Source: Flabesymbios commensalis (lineage: Eukaryota > Annelida > Polychaeta > Terebellida > Flabelligeridae). From it: 64,000 nucleotides of DNA. Both the position numbers and the translations under genes were made by a program. The notes below the pieces were generated by a model. The model did not search any database. It had not been told where the DNA came from and saw only the letters and a program-made list of their open reading frames with translations. The stretch covers positions 20,111,970 through 20,175,969 of the forward strand of contig OZ024915.1 of assembly GCA_964017125.1 (NCBI GenBank), given 5' to 3'. Numbering within the stretch: position 1 is the stretch's first letter; every line of letters starts with the position of its first letter. This document shows positions 1 to 14,200 of the stretch, in pieces.

Positions 1-1525
1 TCCACTTATGAAAGGGTGTACATTCCACTTATGAAAGGGTGTACATGCCACATATGGAAGGGTGTACATACCACTTATAAAAGGGTGTACATGCCAATTA
101 TGAAAGGGTTACATGCCACCTATAAAAGGGTGTCAATGTCACTTATGTAAGGGTGTACATTCCACTTATGAAAGGGTTACATGCCACTTATGAAAGGGTG
201 TACATGTAACTCATGAAAAGGTGTACATGCCAGTAATGAACACTGATGAAAGGGTAAATGTGCCACTTATGAAAAGGGGCAAATGCCACTTATAAAAAGG
301 TGTAAATGCCACTTGTAAAAGGGTGTACATGCCACTTATAAAAGGGTGTGCATACCACTTATGAAAAGGTGTACATTCCACTTATGAAAGGGTGTACATT
401 CCACTTATGAAAGGGTGTGCATGTTACTTATGAAAGGGTGTATATGCCACTTATGAAAGGGTGTACATGCCACTTATGAAAGGGTGTGCATGCCAATTAT
501 GAAAGGGTGTACATGCCACTTATGAAAAAGTGTACAGTCCACTTATGAAAGGGTGTACATCCCACTTATGAGAGGGTGTACATGTCACTTATGAAAGGGT
601 GTATATGCCACTTGTGAAAGGGTGTACATGCCACTTATAAAAAGGGTGTACATGCCACTTGTGAAAGAGTGTACATGCCACTTATGAAGTGGTGTACATA
701 CCACTCATGAAAGGGTGTACATGCCACTTATAAAAGGGTGTACATGCCACTTATGAAAGGGTGTACATGCCACGTTTGAAAGGGTAAACATGCAACTTAT
801 AAAAGGTGTACATGGCACTTATGAAAGGGTGTACATAGCCACTTAAGAAAGGGTGTACATGCCACTTATGAAAGGGTGTACATGCTACTTATGAAGGGTG
901 TACATGCCACTTTTGAAAGGGTGTACATGTCACTTATGAAAGGGTGTAGATTCCACTTATGAAAAGGTGTAGATTCCACTTATGAAAGGGTGTAGATTCC
1001 ACTTATGAAAGGGTGTACATGCCACTTTTGAAAGGGTGTACATGCCACTTATGAAAGGGTGTACATGCCACTTATGAAAAGGTGTACATTCCACTTATGA
1101 AAGGGTGTACATTCCACTTATGAAAGGGTGTACATGTCACTTATGAAAGAGTGTACATGCCACTTATGAAAGGGTGTATATGCCACTTATGAAAGGGTGT
1201 ACATGTAGCTCATAAAAGTGTGTACATGTAGCTTATGAAAGAGTATAAGTGTCACTCATGAAAGGGTGTACATGCCAGTAATGAACACTAATGAAAGGGT
1301 AAATGTGCCACCTCTGAAAGGGTGTACAAGCCACTTATAAAAGGGTGTACATGCCACTTATGAAGGGTGTACATGCCACTTATGAAAGGATGTACATGTC
1401 ACATATGAAAGGGTGTACATGCCAGTTATGAAAGGGCGTACATGCCAGTTATGAAAGGATGTACATGCCACTTATGAAAGAGTGTACATGTTACTTATGA
1501 AAAGGTGTAAATGCTACCTATGTAA
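1..1525. repeat. 23-bp minisatellite array (runs off the left edge)
   Basis: About 65 head-to-tail copies of a 23-bp unit with core CACTTATGAAAGGGTGTACA. Most copies differ by one to three substitutions, and a few have 1-bp length changes. The array is cut by the left window edge and decays near 1525. A rare variant block (CCAGTAATGAACACT followed by AAAGGGTAAATGTGCCAC) occurs at about 229-265 and again at about 1274-1310, so part of the array was duplicated as a block about 1045 bp long. Nothing suggests that it codes for protein. Confidence 0.95.
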
Positions 1526-1686
1526 TGATAGATAGAAATGTGTGAATGTTTAAATAACACCGGTAAACCTTAAAGTGCTGATCATGTATATAGCCATGTT
1601 AGCTTTCCTGAGATACCCTAATCATTAGAACAATAATTTGATAGATTGGTATTTATTTTGCCTCAAATTGTACAAATAGTAAGTTA

Positions 1687-1750
1687 TTTTTAGTCACTTG
1701 AATGTGTGGGGCGCAGCAGCGACACACAACTTCAAGTGGGGGGAAATGCT
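1687..1750. mobile_element. TTAA-A foldback fragment
   Basis: A decayed copy of the hairpin typical of family A: arms around CACTTGAATGTGTG and CACACAACTTCAAGTG with a CG-rich loop. It has no clear ends. Confidence 0.6.
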
Positions 1751-1776
1751 TCGAGACTTAAAATGAGAATATTAAC

Positions 1777-1995
1777 CCTTTAAGCTCTGACGATGCATAA
1801 AGGCAGCATTTTGAATCCCTGAAAACAGATTTATTTTCCAACAAACTAAGTGTTTTAGGACAAAAAAAATTCATGGAACTGCTTTAATAATAACGACATT
1901 TTTTTCATTAGCCATCCACTTAAAGTCATCTTCATGTCGCAATTCTCGACTTGTAGTGAATGAAGGTGACAATAGCAAATTCAGGCTTGAAAGGG
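1777..1995 (+). mobile_element. TTAA-C foldback MITE
   Basis: The copy is bounded by TTAA at 1773-1776 and 1996-1999 with CCCTTTAAGC and GAAAGGG termini. The family-C hairpin (CATCTTCAT... / ...ATGAAGGTGA) is central. It lies in the intron 38 nt downstream of the donor of the exon at 2038-2206. Confidence 0.8.
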
Positions 1996-2037
1996 TTAAA
2001 CTTGTATTAGTATGAGATAATATCAGCACCGCCTGAC

Positions 2038-2206
2038 CTGTGATATTGAATCGTCTCTTGGGTTTCCGCCGTGTGTAGATGATGTTGTGTATGTCAAAGA
2101 TGGAGGTGAGTTCAATGAGAGCGAGTTCCCGCACCTTGGTAATATCCTGTTTGCTCAGGTCATGCACGTGAGTTATGCCCAGGTGGTCAAGTTTGGGCTT
2201 CAGATT
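2038..2206 (-). CDS. ARHGAP18: ARHGAP18-like coding exon 7 (residues 225-280), last in the window
   Basis: A 169-nt exon between acceptor TATTTTTACAG and donor GTCAGG (2037-2032), phase 0 in and 1 out. It contains DLSKQDITKVRELALIELTS then IFDIHNIIYTRRK. This matches the family's DLAPQDMKKVCHLALIELTA then LYDVLGIELKQQK, the segment just before the RhoGAP domain. The donor is not consensus at +3/+4, but the frame closes soon after. The next exon would start the GAP domain and is off the left edge. Confidence 0.92.
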
Positions 2207-5200
2207 CTGTAAAAATACATATCATGAAGATTGTTTAATCTTGAAACTGGCTATGTTTGTCAAATTAATACTATGTCAATTTTAATATTGCGAAATGTGA
2301 ATATTGTATAATACTATGTCATGTGCCTTCCTGGCAACTCTGTCTTGTCTTCTAATAAAGAAGATTGAATAAACTACATTTTACTTGAAACGCTGAAATA
2401 TGTTTGTATAATTTCAAATCATTGTACAATTTCAAATCATCATAAATGTCTTACATAGTTAGTGCTTTTCGCTTATTTGAACCTATTTTATGGGTCTAAG
2501 GCCATTTTAAATATTTTTTTCTTTCAGTGCTGGGATCGTCTCTAGAGTTATTCAACTTGTCTACAGGGCTTATTTAGTGTGTTCTATCTACATATAGCTT
2601 ATTATTGCCCTTTTTTTCATAAAGCAAAATACATTGGGCACTGGTCCAATATTGATTTAATGTTGGGCCATCGTCTGTAAAAATAAATTTACGGTCAATC
2701 ACAAAAAAAGTTACTGCCATTTTAATTTGATCCGTTTCGAGCTGGTAAACACATGTGTTTTAACAAATTCATAATATTGGAATAGTTTAAGGATATTGTA
2801 ATAAATACTCGCGGTCAATCACGCTTAAAAGGGAATGTAGACAAGAATTACAGACATCATAGTGAGTGACAATAATATAATTCAGCCAAATTAGTCGAGG
2901 GCTAAAGAGAAATTAAATTACTGGGTGTGTACATGTACATAATTATCAAATAGAACTTGTCAACAGCTTGCAATTCATTTACAATATAAGCCCTGACGAT
3001 GCATTAAAGCATCATTTTACATCCCTGAAAACAGACTTGATTCTCCTACAACTGACAGTTTTAGAATAAAAATTTCTGTGAAACTCTTTTAGCATAAATG
3101 GGAATTTTCTTTTATTTTTCATCAATTTCAACTCATCTTCATCCACTACAAGTTGAGAATTGTGACAGCAATTCGCGGCTTGTAGTGGATGAAGATGACT
3201 ATGGTAAATTCAGGCTTGAAAGGGTTAGCAATATATTACAAACACCCCTTTGCTGGGTGAGTGTTGTTCCAGCGTTACAGACGTTTTCTCAGCATAGATT
3301 CAAAACTGGTTTTTGATTTTGTGTTTGCTGGACTGGCTGAGGACTGCTGACCCTGTGCCGGTCTGGGCTTTGGACGGCTCCTTGGCAGTGGCAGGACATC
3401 GAGCCAGCAGCGCGTTTGTCTGGCTGTGTCACAGACACCCATCCCAGTAAGCATAAAACATTTGTATAACATTTATACAATGTTGGATCAACGTCGAAGA
3501 CGTTGGTCCAACGTTGTATGAATGCTATACAAATGTTTGTGTTTACTGGAATGGGTTTTCACCTTCATTTTGCCTTGTGAGCAAAATAGTAATAATAACC
3601 AGAACAGTTTTATCATTTTTTAAAGACTTTGATTATATGAGCCAGAATATATTTTAACAATGAAACACTCAAACCCGAAGATTTTCAAGATATTTTTCAA
3701 ATTGAAGACTTTTCAAGGTCTTGAAAACTATTTTTCAATTCAAGGCTATTCAAGGTTTTTCAAGGCCTGTGCGAGCCCTAATACCACATACTCAGACAAT
3801 CTTGCATGGTGCTGCTTTGGTGTTCGTCCGGCGTTTGGGACGGTGGCCCGGCACTAGTGTAGTATCGTGTAGGTGTTTGTTCAATGGGCAACTATTTGAT
3901 GTGAACTTTTAATGCTCTCTGATATCGGGCCGGAACCAGTCAAATCATTTTTACTCAATTAATTACTATTGTTTCTTGATTGAATATGTCTATAAAATTA
4001 GTTTTTTAAAAACGGAATGCTATGTAATTGTACTGTATGCTTTAGTCAATATTAAAAATACATACTTTTGCCTGTTAACACCTTTCAACTTTTCGCTTCA
4101 GAGGATATATTGTTATTTAATTATTTTGTGAATGATAACATTCTGAGACTGTTCCATTTTCGTTACAAAAATCTTAAAACGTTTCTGTCAAATGCAAAGT
4201 AGTCTACTTAAAAATGCAACAAAATATTTTTAATTACTAGGCCCTACTCATGTTATGTGTGTTATAATGCCAATGACTGTGTGAGGCTGTGTTATAAACT
4301 GTTGATACAATTTCACAGAAATATTGGCAAGTGTATGACGTTTACAGCAGATGGACTGGCATTGAGACTATATAAATCCATGTGTGTTGATTACCGCCAT
4401 CTTTGAAAAGGTGAGGGACAACAAAAAAACAAAACATAAAACAATAATTGTGGCTAATAAACAAGTAAAATAATTACTCTATAACTAAGACAAACACAAT
4501 TGTGCTGCGCTTTATATCTATCAATTGCTCAGTCTATTATGCGTATATTTATTACAAAAAAAACACAAACTGATCAAAATGTCCTTTCTTAAATAAACAA
4601 CATTAGGATGGCTAGGTTGCTAACTCAGCAGCTTAAATCTACTACACAACAGGTTATACTCGATGGACATCAAGGTTTTAAATACATTACGTAACAGGTT
4701 CACTGCTTGTTCAATACCAAATTATGTCAGATATCTACATACCGTGGAAGCAAAAATAAATGTAGCTATGCATACATATTTTATAATACAAAGACAAGAA
4801 GTACCTTAGAAAAAAAGTAGATAGTTATCTGAATATTAGTTAACTCTTTAAGTGCTTCATTACTACTTAAAGGGACCCCTTGGGATGAGACATTTTCAAT
4901 GTTGTCAATTTTGAAAATTTAATTTATCTGAAGCTATATAGCCTACTGATTTTAACTGGAAATACGAAAAAGTCAAAAAACAATTTTAAAGCACCGAAAA
5001 AGAGTGAAATAGTTGTATTTCCAGGTCGTATATTGCCATGTAAACAAAACAAGTCAGCAATATTCATCACTTTACATCACATATTCCCACGTATCAGACG
5101 GTAAGATCAGAGCAGTCGCCGCTAATTGGTGTCTAATAGTCAGGACACACCTGCAGCACTGATTGTCTACCCAACGCTGGGCCGATGCCATCAGCATGTG

Positions 5201-8200
5201 GCCCAATGCTGTGAAAACATTCAATCGTCCTTCAGGTATACAAATAGTTTGTTTGGGTTACTTCTGTTTTCATAGAAATGTTGATTAAAAATATTTGTAA
5301 AAATCTAAAAACTCTGAAAAAAATGAAATCCTGACCTGGGTGATACACTACTTCATTACAAGACTAAAAACGAAAATTGATATCATCCCAAGGGGCTGCT
5401 TTAACATTTTCCTTTCATTTGAAGTTGGCATTGCTCACGCAATTGCCAACTTCAAATGAAAGGAAAATACCTCCTCACTTAAAAATTAAACCTGCTAAAT
5501 TTCACAATGGGGGCTTTACTCAAGATTTATACATGCATATTTGTTCAATTTCTGTCAAATTTTAGTTGTGGAAAAACAGTATGAATGCGCTTAAAAGCGT
5601 CGCCCGCACTTAAAGGGTTAAGACAATAACTTGCTATGATGACTATAAGGGCATGCCTTGTAAAATAAATAATACATTTAGAAAGAAATAGAATGATAAA
5701 TAGAATGTACATTCAACACAGATTTAAACTTTTCAGTATGGAATGAACCAAAGTAAAAAATAACTTTGTAACTTATAATGTCCCTATTTAACAATGTAAA
5801 GAGGCAATGCAAAAGAAAAATCTCGCTATCCAGTGAAATGACCAATCCGCTGTATTTCCTTAAACAGATACTGTATATTACGGATGAGAAAAAGAAAAGT
5901 TGAGACCAGTCTTAGCTAACACAGGACGTTGGGTTAACATATTTGGCGAAACAATACATTGGGTTAAAGTTGTCAACGTCCCGCGCTGGCTGTGAATGTG
6001 TACATTAATATCAACAATTATCAACATTCTAGAAGGACTTGAAAAAAATGTCTTAAAACATTAATAATTTTCCATGCATGAAAAAAAATGGTGTAAAAAA
6101 TTATATGAAAACCAAGTCTCAATTAAATGTCTTCGAGAAATGTTTTAAATTGTGAAAAAATCTATGCTAACAGATGTAGTTTAACATTGCTGGACAATAT
6201 AGGTGTGCTGCGTGATTGACTTACTAAGACATCTTCATCAGCCTGAAATAGAGGCATTATTCTATGTTAGACATGTTCAGTTTCCTTGTGTAATACACTC
6301 ATCAAATATTACCATCAACATTTGCCAGTGAAAAACTGTATCTTGTCAATCATGAATGCAGATGTGATATGATTTGAAATGTCTGCACATTATGCTATTG
6401 AAAACCGTGTCGTTTGATGTTAAAATGTTTCTCCTACACCAATTATGACGGAGTAGACACTAAATATAGTGACCAACCCTAGACAATGTAGCCATCTATC
6501 TGAATATCAACTGCTGGGGACTGTTAACTTACATATAATGGCTTTTGACAAGGTATGCAACGGTGTGTTTCTAATCTACAAATCAATTTGGTTGTAGGAT
6601 TGGGTTGTTCAGACTACAAATGGAGATAATAATGTGTTTGTTATTCACATCATATAACAGGCATTTCAATTAGTTCATCCTACATGAATTGAGACAAAGC
6701 TGAGTTTTAGATAAACAATCAGTGTAATGGAGGCAGACAGAGATTGAGTTGCTCAATCCTCGGGAAGATATGAACCACCATAAACTGGTGGCAGAGGTGG
6801 AATTATTTTTTCACCTACACTATATAGAGACAAGTGTGAGATTTAAACCATCTGACATATAATAGTAAGTGTCTGCCACAGAAATCAGTTAAATCGAGAG
6901 TTTAATGGAGATAAATGCGAGATTTAAACGCATACATTGTATAATGTCGTGGGAATCCGTTTATCCGCCACATTTGAAGTGAGAATGAACTTTTCACCAT
7001 GGTGGCAACCATTGCCAGAATACTGGGTCCTTGATATAAGAAAATATATGAAGTTGTTAAGCAGATTTTGTGTTCACCACTAACAATAATTTTCAATTCT
7101 TGCAGCAACCAAACAAATTTGTGTATATACAGCATCAGAATGAAAATATCAAAATAGATAAGCAAATATATACAGAGCTGTTGATTGGCTGCATAGCTTT
7201 GAACAATTGTGAAGTATCAAGACGTGAGGTCACCAAATAAAACCCCAGCAAACACAAGGTGTTGACCCATTGTTTGCCGGGACACGTCTGCTGGGATGTG
7301 TGGTGCACAATAACTTACAGGTAAACCATCTTCCTTTGACCAGCCACTTCTCCGGCGATTCTGTATAAGCAAAACAGTACGAGATATACATGGATATATA
7401 ATGTATATGAAGCATTACAATAAGTATCACTCTTATGACTTTAATCATGTACCGGCATAAACAAGAGAGGTGCAAATCATTTTAAAAATATCACTTTGAG
7501 TTTTAAAATATATGAGGCCTATTCAGAGCATGCTAGCACAATAATACACAATATGTTATACTTTTTTAAATTTATCATGAAAAAAACGTGATGTACTAAA
7601 ATTTATGTTTTAGAAAATTGATATGGTGTGATACAAATTTTATGTATCGACGATAAACGAGAAAATATTACTGCTTTATGTGATATATTACATGTACAAC
7701 CACACTTTAATCCTTACAACATGTACAACGCTGAAATATTTTTGTATAAACCATACCGATCAAAGGGTTTTTCCTATTTGAAATCATCATAAATGTCTCA
7801 GTTAGCTATTTCCGCTCCACTTGAATACCTATGTTATCATGGTTATTGGTCTACGGCCGTTATAAATGCATAATTCTTCCAGCGAGGGGACTGTCTTTAG
7901 ACGGCAGATTATGACGTGTGTGCTGGGTAATGACTATATTCCCAGTCAGCACGATACATTGACTCAATGTTAGTTCAATGTTGGACCACCACCGTCTGCG
8001 ACGATGGCCCAGCATTGAAGCAACATTAGGTCAGCGTATCTTTTTTGCTGTGATTCACTCACTGGTGGGCTGTGTGGTTCAGGAGAGTCCTCACTGTCTG
8101 CCACATCAAAATTCACAGGGATATCACCCTCTCCGCGAGCTCTGTCAATTCTTAACGTCTCCACCTGATCTGTAAAGAAATTAGCGCTACATTAAACCTC

Positions 8201-11200
8201 AGAGCACTATGCAACAAACACGATACGTTAAACCAATGTCGATTTAATGTTGGGCCGACGTCGGAGACGGTGGTTCAACATTAAATCGGCATAGGTTTAA
8301 CGGATCGTGTTTGCTGTGTAGCGTTGACTATAGTATTGTTTTATTATGTTTTAACTTTTGCCTGCAAATCACGACTATAGTCGTTTTTAATTCGTTTTGT
8401 TAGCTGAATAAATTACTGTTTTCGGGAATGAAATGTGTGTTTAAACATGAAGATTTGCAAATGTTTGATGCCAAATTAATCAAATATGAGTGATTTTCAG
8501 TCACGTGAAGTTGTGGAGTTGTGGATCGCGGTAGCGAGACACAACTTCACTTGGGTGAAAATTAAAATTATTTAATTTAGCAGGATAAGGGTTAATACAA
8601 CGACATTTTAGAAATTAAAAGTCTCAAATCTAAGATACTCATATACATTTCGACTTAAAGTTTGCAAATTCAACTATTTTTAAGTCAGTTGAAGTTGTGG
8701 ATCGCGGTAGCGAGACAACTTCAAATGACTACAAATTTCAAATTATTAGCTCACTGCTCCATGGGTTAAACTAAATATGTCCACAGACAATTAATAAGTA
8801 AATGTGACCTTCTCCACAGGCTTCTGATTGGTCGAGATGGCCCTCTTGACTAATCCGAAGCCTACGATATATCGTAGCTTTGTACGAGAATACGGGCCTT
8901 GAATTATAAATTTTGATGATATTCATTCATTTCAATCGGAAATATACTTTACTTTGACTTTGAATCTGAAATAGCTAACGTTTTGATTTGGTGAAAATTC
9001 GGAGTGTCGAATCTTACAATATTATCAGAAGGAAGACTTATGCTTCTTGGCAGCGAAATGAAATGGCTCTGTCACACTACAACGTTCTGGATAAAGTCTA
9101 ACGTTCTAACGTCTAACGTTCATGAAAAGGGGACAGAACGCAGACGAACGTTGGAGGTCGGAGGAAAGGATGACCGTTGTAGGTCGGTGGTGGTCGTCGG
9201 AGAACGCAGAGGTCGCGGAGAGTTTTGACAAGTTAAAAATTTACAACGTTCATCGGGCGCTCCCCCAAGAACGCCCGATGAGCGTTCTGTGAGCGTTCTA
9301 GACGATAGACGGTCGTTAGAGGGAAGCAGACAGCGTTCGCTCACTGCTCTCCCTAGTCTTTGCCGCCCTTCTGCCATCCTTCCGCCGATTTTATCGTTGT
9401 TGTACCGCCCACTAGAAGGAAAGATCCAATGAATCGGTAGTTTTAAATATACTTATATAACCATGACTGAAGTTGTTAAATGACCGATGGGTAGTTTTGC
9501 ATTCCATCAGTTGGTTAGTCAGTAACGAGTCAGTCCTCATTCAAACTACGATTTCCTGTGCTATTGATTAAAATACTGATAATATAAATAAATATTCAGC
9601 AGTGAAATCATTCAATAATTTTATTTTCAGACAGAATGCCAATTTATGATTAGTGTATGCGACGCCTTAAATGATGGTAAATGTGAAGCTAGAACGATAT
9701 ATGACATGGTTGGCACTGGCGGTGAAAATAAAGTCAAGATTAAAAAGTTATTTCAAACAATTTTATTAGTTAAATCAACAGTACTTATATTAAATTACAC
9801 ATAAGTATCAACAGAACAGAACTGTGACGTTATCGCTCATAGACCATTTTATATAAACTGTGACGTGGTCGTTAGACGAACGCTAGCCGGACGGTAGTGT
9901 GACAGGACCTTAACATCCGCAGACGAAAAAAAAAGATGCAGAAGTTACCGACAACGCCATTTTACAATGTATTGAAATCTCTTGAACCAGACTTACCTTA
10001 GTGAGCAATTTGTACCTTTGTCAAACTGAGCTTTTGTACATGTCAAGAAATTTAAGACCCATAGTTAACTTTCCAATAGAAGGGTCAACATAAACAGCAA
10101 AACAAGGATTTTTTGGTAATCGTTCTAACGGTATGAAATCTCCCCCCCCCCCCCCCGATAACCCCTAGTTATTCGATTCAAATTTCTAATCACTTGAATG
10201 TGTGTCTCGCTACCGCGATCCACAACTTCAAGTGTCCGAAAATTTGTCGCATTAGAAAAACTACATGTATATTGTACCTCAATATTATAGTGGCTAAAAG
10301 GCGCAGGAGGCAGAACTAATAATAACATAGCATCGCTACTAAGGATTCAATAAATATATCTGTATTTTTACAAGTGCTAGATAATTTGTCACTTTGGATA
10401 TGAAAGGGTGTACCCAGCAAACACGAGACATTGATACATTGTTAGTTTAATGTTAGACCAGCGTCTACGACGCTGGCCCAACATTGAACCAGCAATGGCT
10501 CAATGTCTGGTGTTTGCTGGGTGTATCCGCCACTCCACAAAGTGGCAGACACACCATTTGATATCCAAGGACACGAATTGTGTCACCATAAATCTCAAAG
10601 GGAATAACATAGTTGATAATTTCAGCTAACCAGAGGAATCGCCATGTGCCACGGACATGGAGTAGTTTCCTTTAGACTTCATAAAGGAGCGTTCCCTTGT
10701 TTTGCTGGGACGAGTAGGTTTGGATGGCTGGTCATTGCTCACCCGCTTTTCTTCAGGATCCTGACTCTGTGGCAACATCAAAACAAAAATAACATTACCC
10801 TCACACGTTGAAATATTCGTGTGTGAATCATGGAGATCATGGGTCTAACCCACTGGGCACACGACGTTGTTGTGACTTTGAATCAACGTCAATGACGTTG
10901 ATTCAACGTCGCAACAACGTCATGTGCCCAGAAAATCGTCCCATCCCGTATATAGGGGTTTGAGAACGAAAATTTCCATGAAACTGGTTTACCAACACAT
11001 ATCAATTTTCTTTAATTTTTAAACCACTTCAAGTCATCTTCATCCACTACAAGTCGAGAATTCGCGGTTTGTAGTGGATGAAGATGACTATGGTGAATTC
11101 ATGCTTGAAAGGGTTAATTCGTCCTCTTACTGTTACTTGGGATTGAAATGAGTCCATAAAAAATATATGAGTAATTTTCAGTCACCTGAAGTTGTGGATC

Positions 11201-14200
11201 ACGGTAGCGAGACACAACTTCAGGTGGGTGAAAATTTAAATAAAACACCTTAGCGAACACAGGGTTAACGACCTTAGTAGAGGAAATAGGTCATTATAAT
11301 GACCGGGGGTAATTACTACGAGTGCTGTTTTCCATTAGGTGTCATATGATCTGCACGTACATAATTCATTAGATCTAATGGTGTACAACATGGTCTATAT
11401 ATACATGTCACTCATTCAGTGGTTTCTTAGTGCTTGCACGGGGAAATTACCATTGTATACCATGTAAACATGCTGGATACAAACATCACATCACATTATT
11501 TACACATATAACCAAAAAAAATTGGTATAACCAACTTACTTTCGCTAAAAAATAACAAGTGAATTCATTACCATCAAAGCGGAATATATCGTAAAAGTAA
11601 TTATTTAACCCTTTCATTGTCATCTTCATTCACTACAAGCCGCGAATTGCTATCGCAATTCTCGACTTGCAGTGGATGAAGATGATTTGATGTGTTTTAA
11701 AAATTAAAGAAAATTGCCATGAATTGGTAAACCAGTTCCATGGAAATTATCATTATAAAACCCTTAGTTGTTGGAGAATTAAGTCTGTTTACAGGGATGC
11801 AAAATGATGCTTTAATGCATCGTGAGGGCTTAAAGGGTAATGAATTATAAGGATAAATATGTAATGCATGATACGACGCTGCAACAAACCAAACCAAAGA
11901 TTGATCATCCAGTGTGTGACAAAAACGATCGCATCCCTAGGCAACCATAGTTTGATAACACAAACGCAATACTGCAAAAAATTACGTTCAATGAAAGCGT
12001 GATCACTCCAAGCAAAATCATTGGGGTACGGATAGTAACTTATGATCTCGTCGCCTTGGTGTTGGGCTTTACAACGCTGAAATATTTTTGTAAAACCATG
12101 GAGACCAAAGGTTTTTCTAAATCATCATAAATGTCTCAGTTAGCTCTTTTTGATTTATTCGAATACCTATCTTATTCTACGACCATTAAAAATGTTTGAT
12201 TCTTTCAGCGAGGAGATCGACTTTAGACGTCAAAAACCGGTCCCAGCGGTGAAAGTATTAAAGGGTCTGCTATTTCACAGATAACACCCACGACCCTTTG
12301 AAACGAAGGTGATAATATTATTACAAAGATAATATATGCATATAATTATCTAGATCAAGGTATTATAGGAATAGATAGGTAAACACATTTGCACAGCGCT
12401 CAAAGATGCAAATTATGTGTTTGTTAAAAGTTAAATAGTGTATTTCAAGCGGCGGCGGACGGATACTGAATACATTATGCAGCCCTAGCCAGAGATGCAT
12501 AATAAGTGTGCAACAATCATGTGTCAATCAATCTGCACGCGAGGCTAAATTTGTTCACACAATTTGGGTGTAAAGAACAGCTGCATGACCTCATCAAAAT
12601 AATATCAATTAACACTTTCAGATCTAGAAGGTCCGCAATTTTCTCATGTATTTGTTCACCGCAAGGCGACCGGGCAGTAAAATATTATATTTTAAGTACT
12701 GTATGAATTTATCATTTCAATAAACTTGAAACTACCAATTCTATTGTTTGTAGGTCTCCGATTATCAAATTATTTAATTAAAATTGATCAAATACAGGTA
12801 TATGATATCATATATTGTAAATGCATATTATTTAAACGTCTGTTTTTTCATTGTAACTGGTATTTTTCTTCATATCGTGAAAGCAATTCCAGCCACAGAA
12901 AATACAAGGTAATTTTGAACTGAGCATCTATCACAAATAATGTCACTTATTTTAATGGAATTTAATTTGGAATTGGTACGGAACCAGCTTGAAACAGTAT
13001 GCCCTGGTTTGGCATACAAAGGGTTAACAAAGTATAATGTAACCCTTCTCCTACTACGACCGTAAACATGGTATATAAACGGGTTCAAGCATGATATAGC
13101 TTAATAGAAATATCACTAAATAGTTTTTGGTACATGCTTAGTTAATCCAATACTTCAATATTGGAGATGTCTATTTTACATACATATAAATATATTTCGC
13201 CATTTGAAGCTGGACATTGAGTTAGCTTCAAATGAATAAAAAATAGTAGCAATCAATTCAGCAGCCGAATGGTTAACCTTTAATTAAAGCGCTGAAATAT
13301 GTTTGTGTAAACCACGTAGACAAAAGGTTTTTTCAATTTGAAATCATAATAAATGTCTTAGTTAGCTCTTTTCGATTTATTTGAATACCTATGTTATGGG
13401 TCTACTACCATTATACATATTTGTACTCTACAATCAATTTTAGTCGTCAGAATCTGACGTCTACGGACGTCAGATTGTGACGTCTTAAGTCGATCCCCGC
13501 GCTGTGATGGTTCAGGCATCCAATTCAGCGCAATTTGCCATGGACAGTGAGAATATCGAGTGTAAAGGTGTGATATCACTATATACATGATATTTAATAA
13601 ATATTATAAGCATTCCAATATATTGATTATGCTATGATTGAGTAATAATGCCATCCAAACGCAAACACAGTATCTGCGCACTTGTAAAGTAAGCAGATAC
13701 TATTTTGGCTTTAAATACAAATAAAATCAATTCTATATTGCCTCTCTTATCATGCGCAATAAGTATTTTCTACTCTATTCTGTCTCATGGTCGTATATTA
13801 CACGGTGACATACAAGAGGTAAAGTGAATAATTGGTTGTGAGCGAGCATGCGTCTCCATTAATGAAACAAAAACAATCTATTTTAGCAGTTTCCATATGA
13901 ACGTACATGTAATCCGTAGCAATGGACAAAAGTGTACAAGGCCCGGATTTGTTACATAGTTGTGTTACACTTTATTAACCCTTTGAGTGCGGGCGACGCT
14001 TTTAAGCGCATTCATACTGTTTTTCCACAACTGAAATTTGACAGAAATTGAACAAATATGCATGTATAAATCTTGAGTAAAGCCCCCATTGTGAAATTTA
14101 GCAGGTTTAATTCTTAAGTGAGGAGGTGTTTTCCTTTCATTTGAAGTTGGCAATTGCGTGAGCAATGCCAACTTCAAATGAAAGGAAAATGTTAAGTAGT

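Noticed and set aside
1-1525. Regular 23-bp repeats as a CRISPR array
   Set aside because: There are no unique spacers; the units follow each other directly. The window is animal DNA.
9120-9377. Overlapping Arg/Ser-rich frames on both strands
   Set aside because: They arise from the CpG-rich GAACG-repeat half of a DNA transposon.
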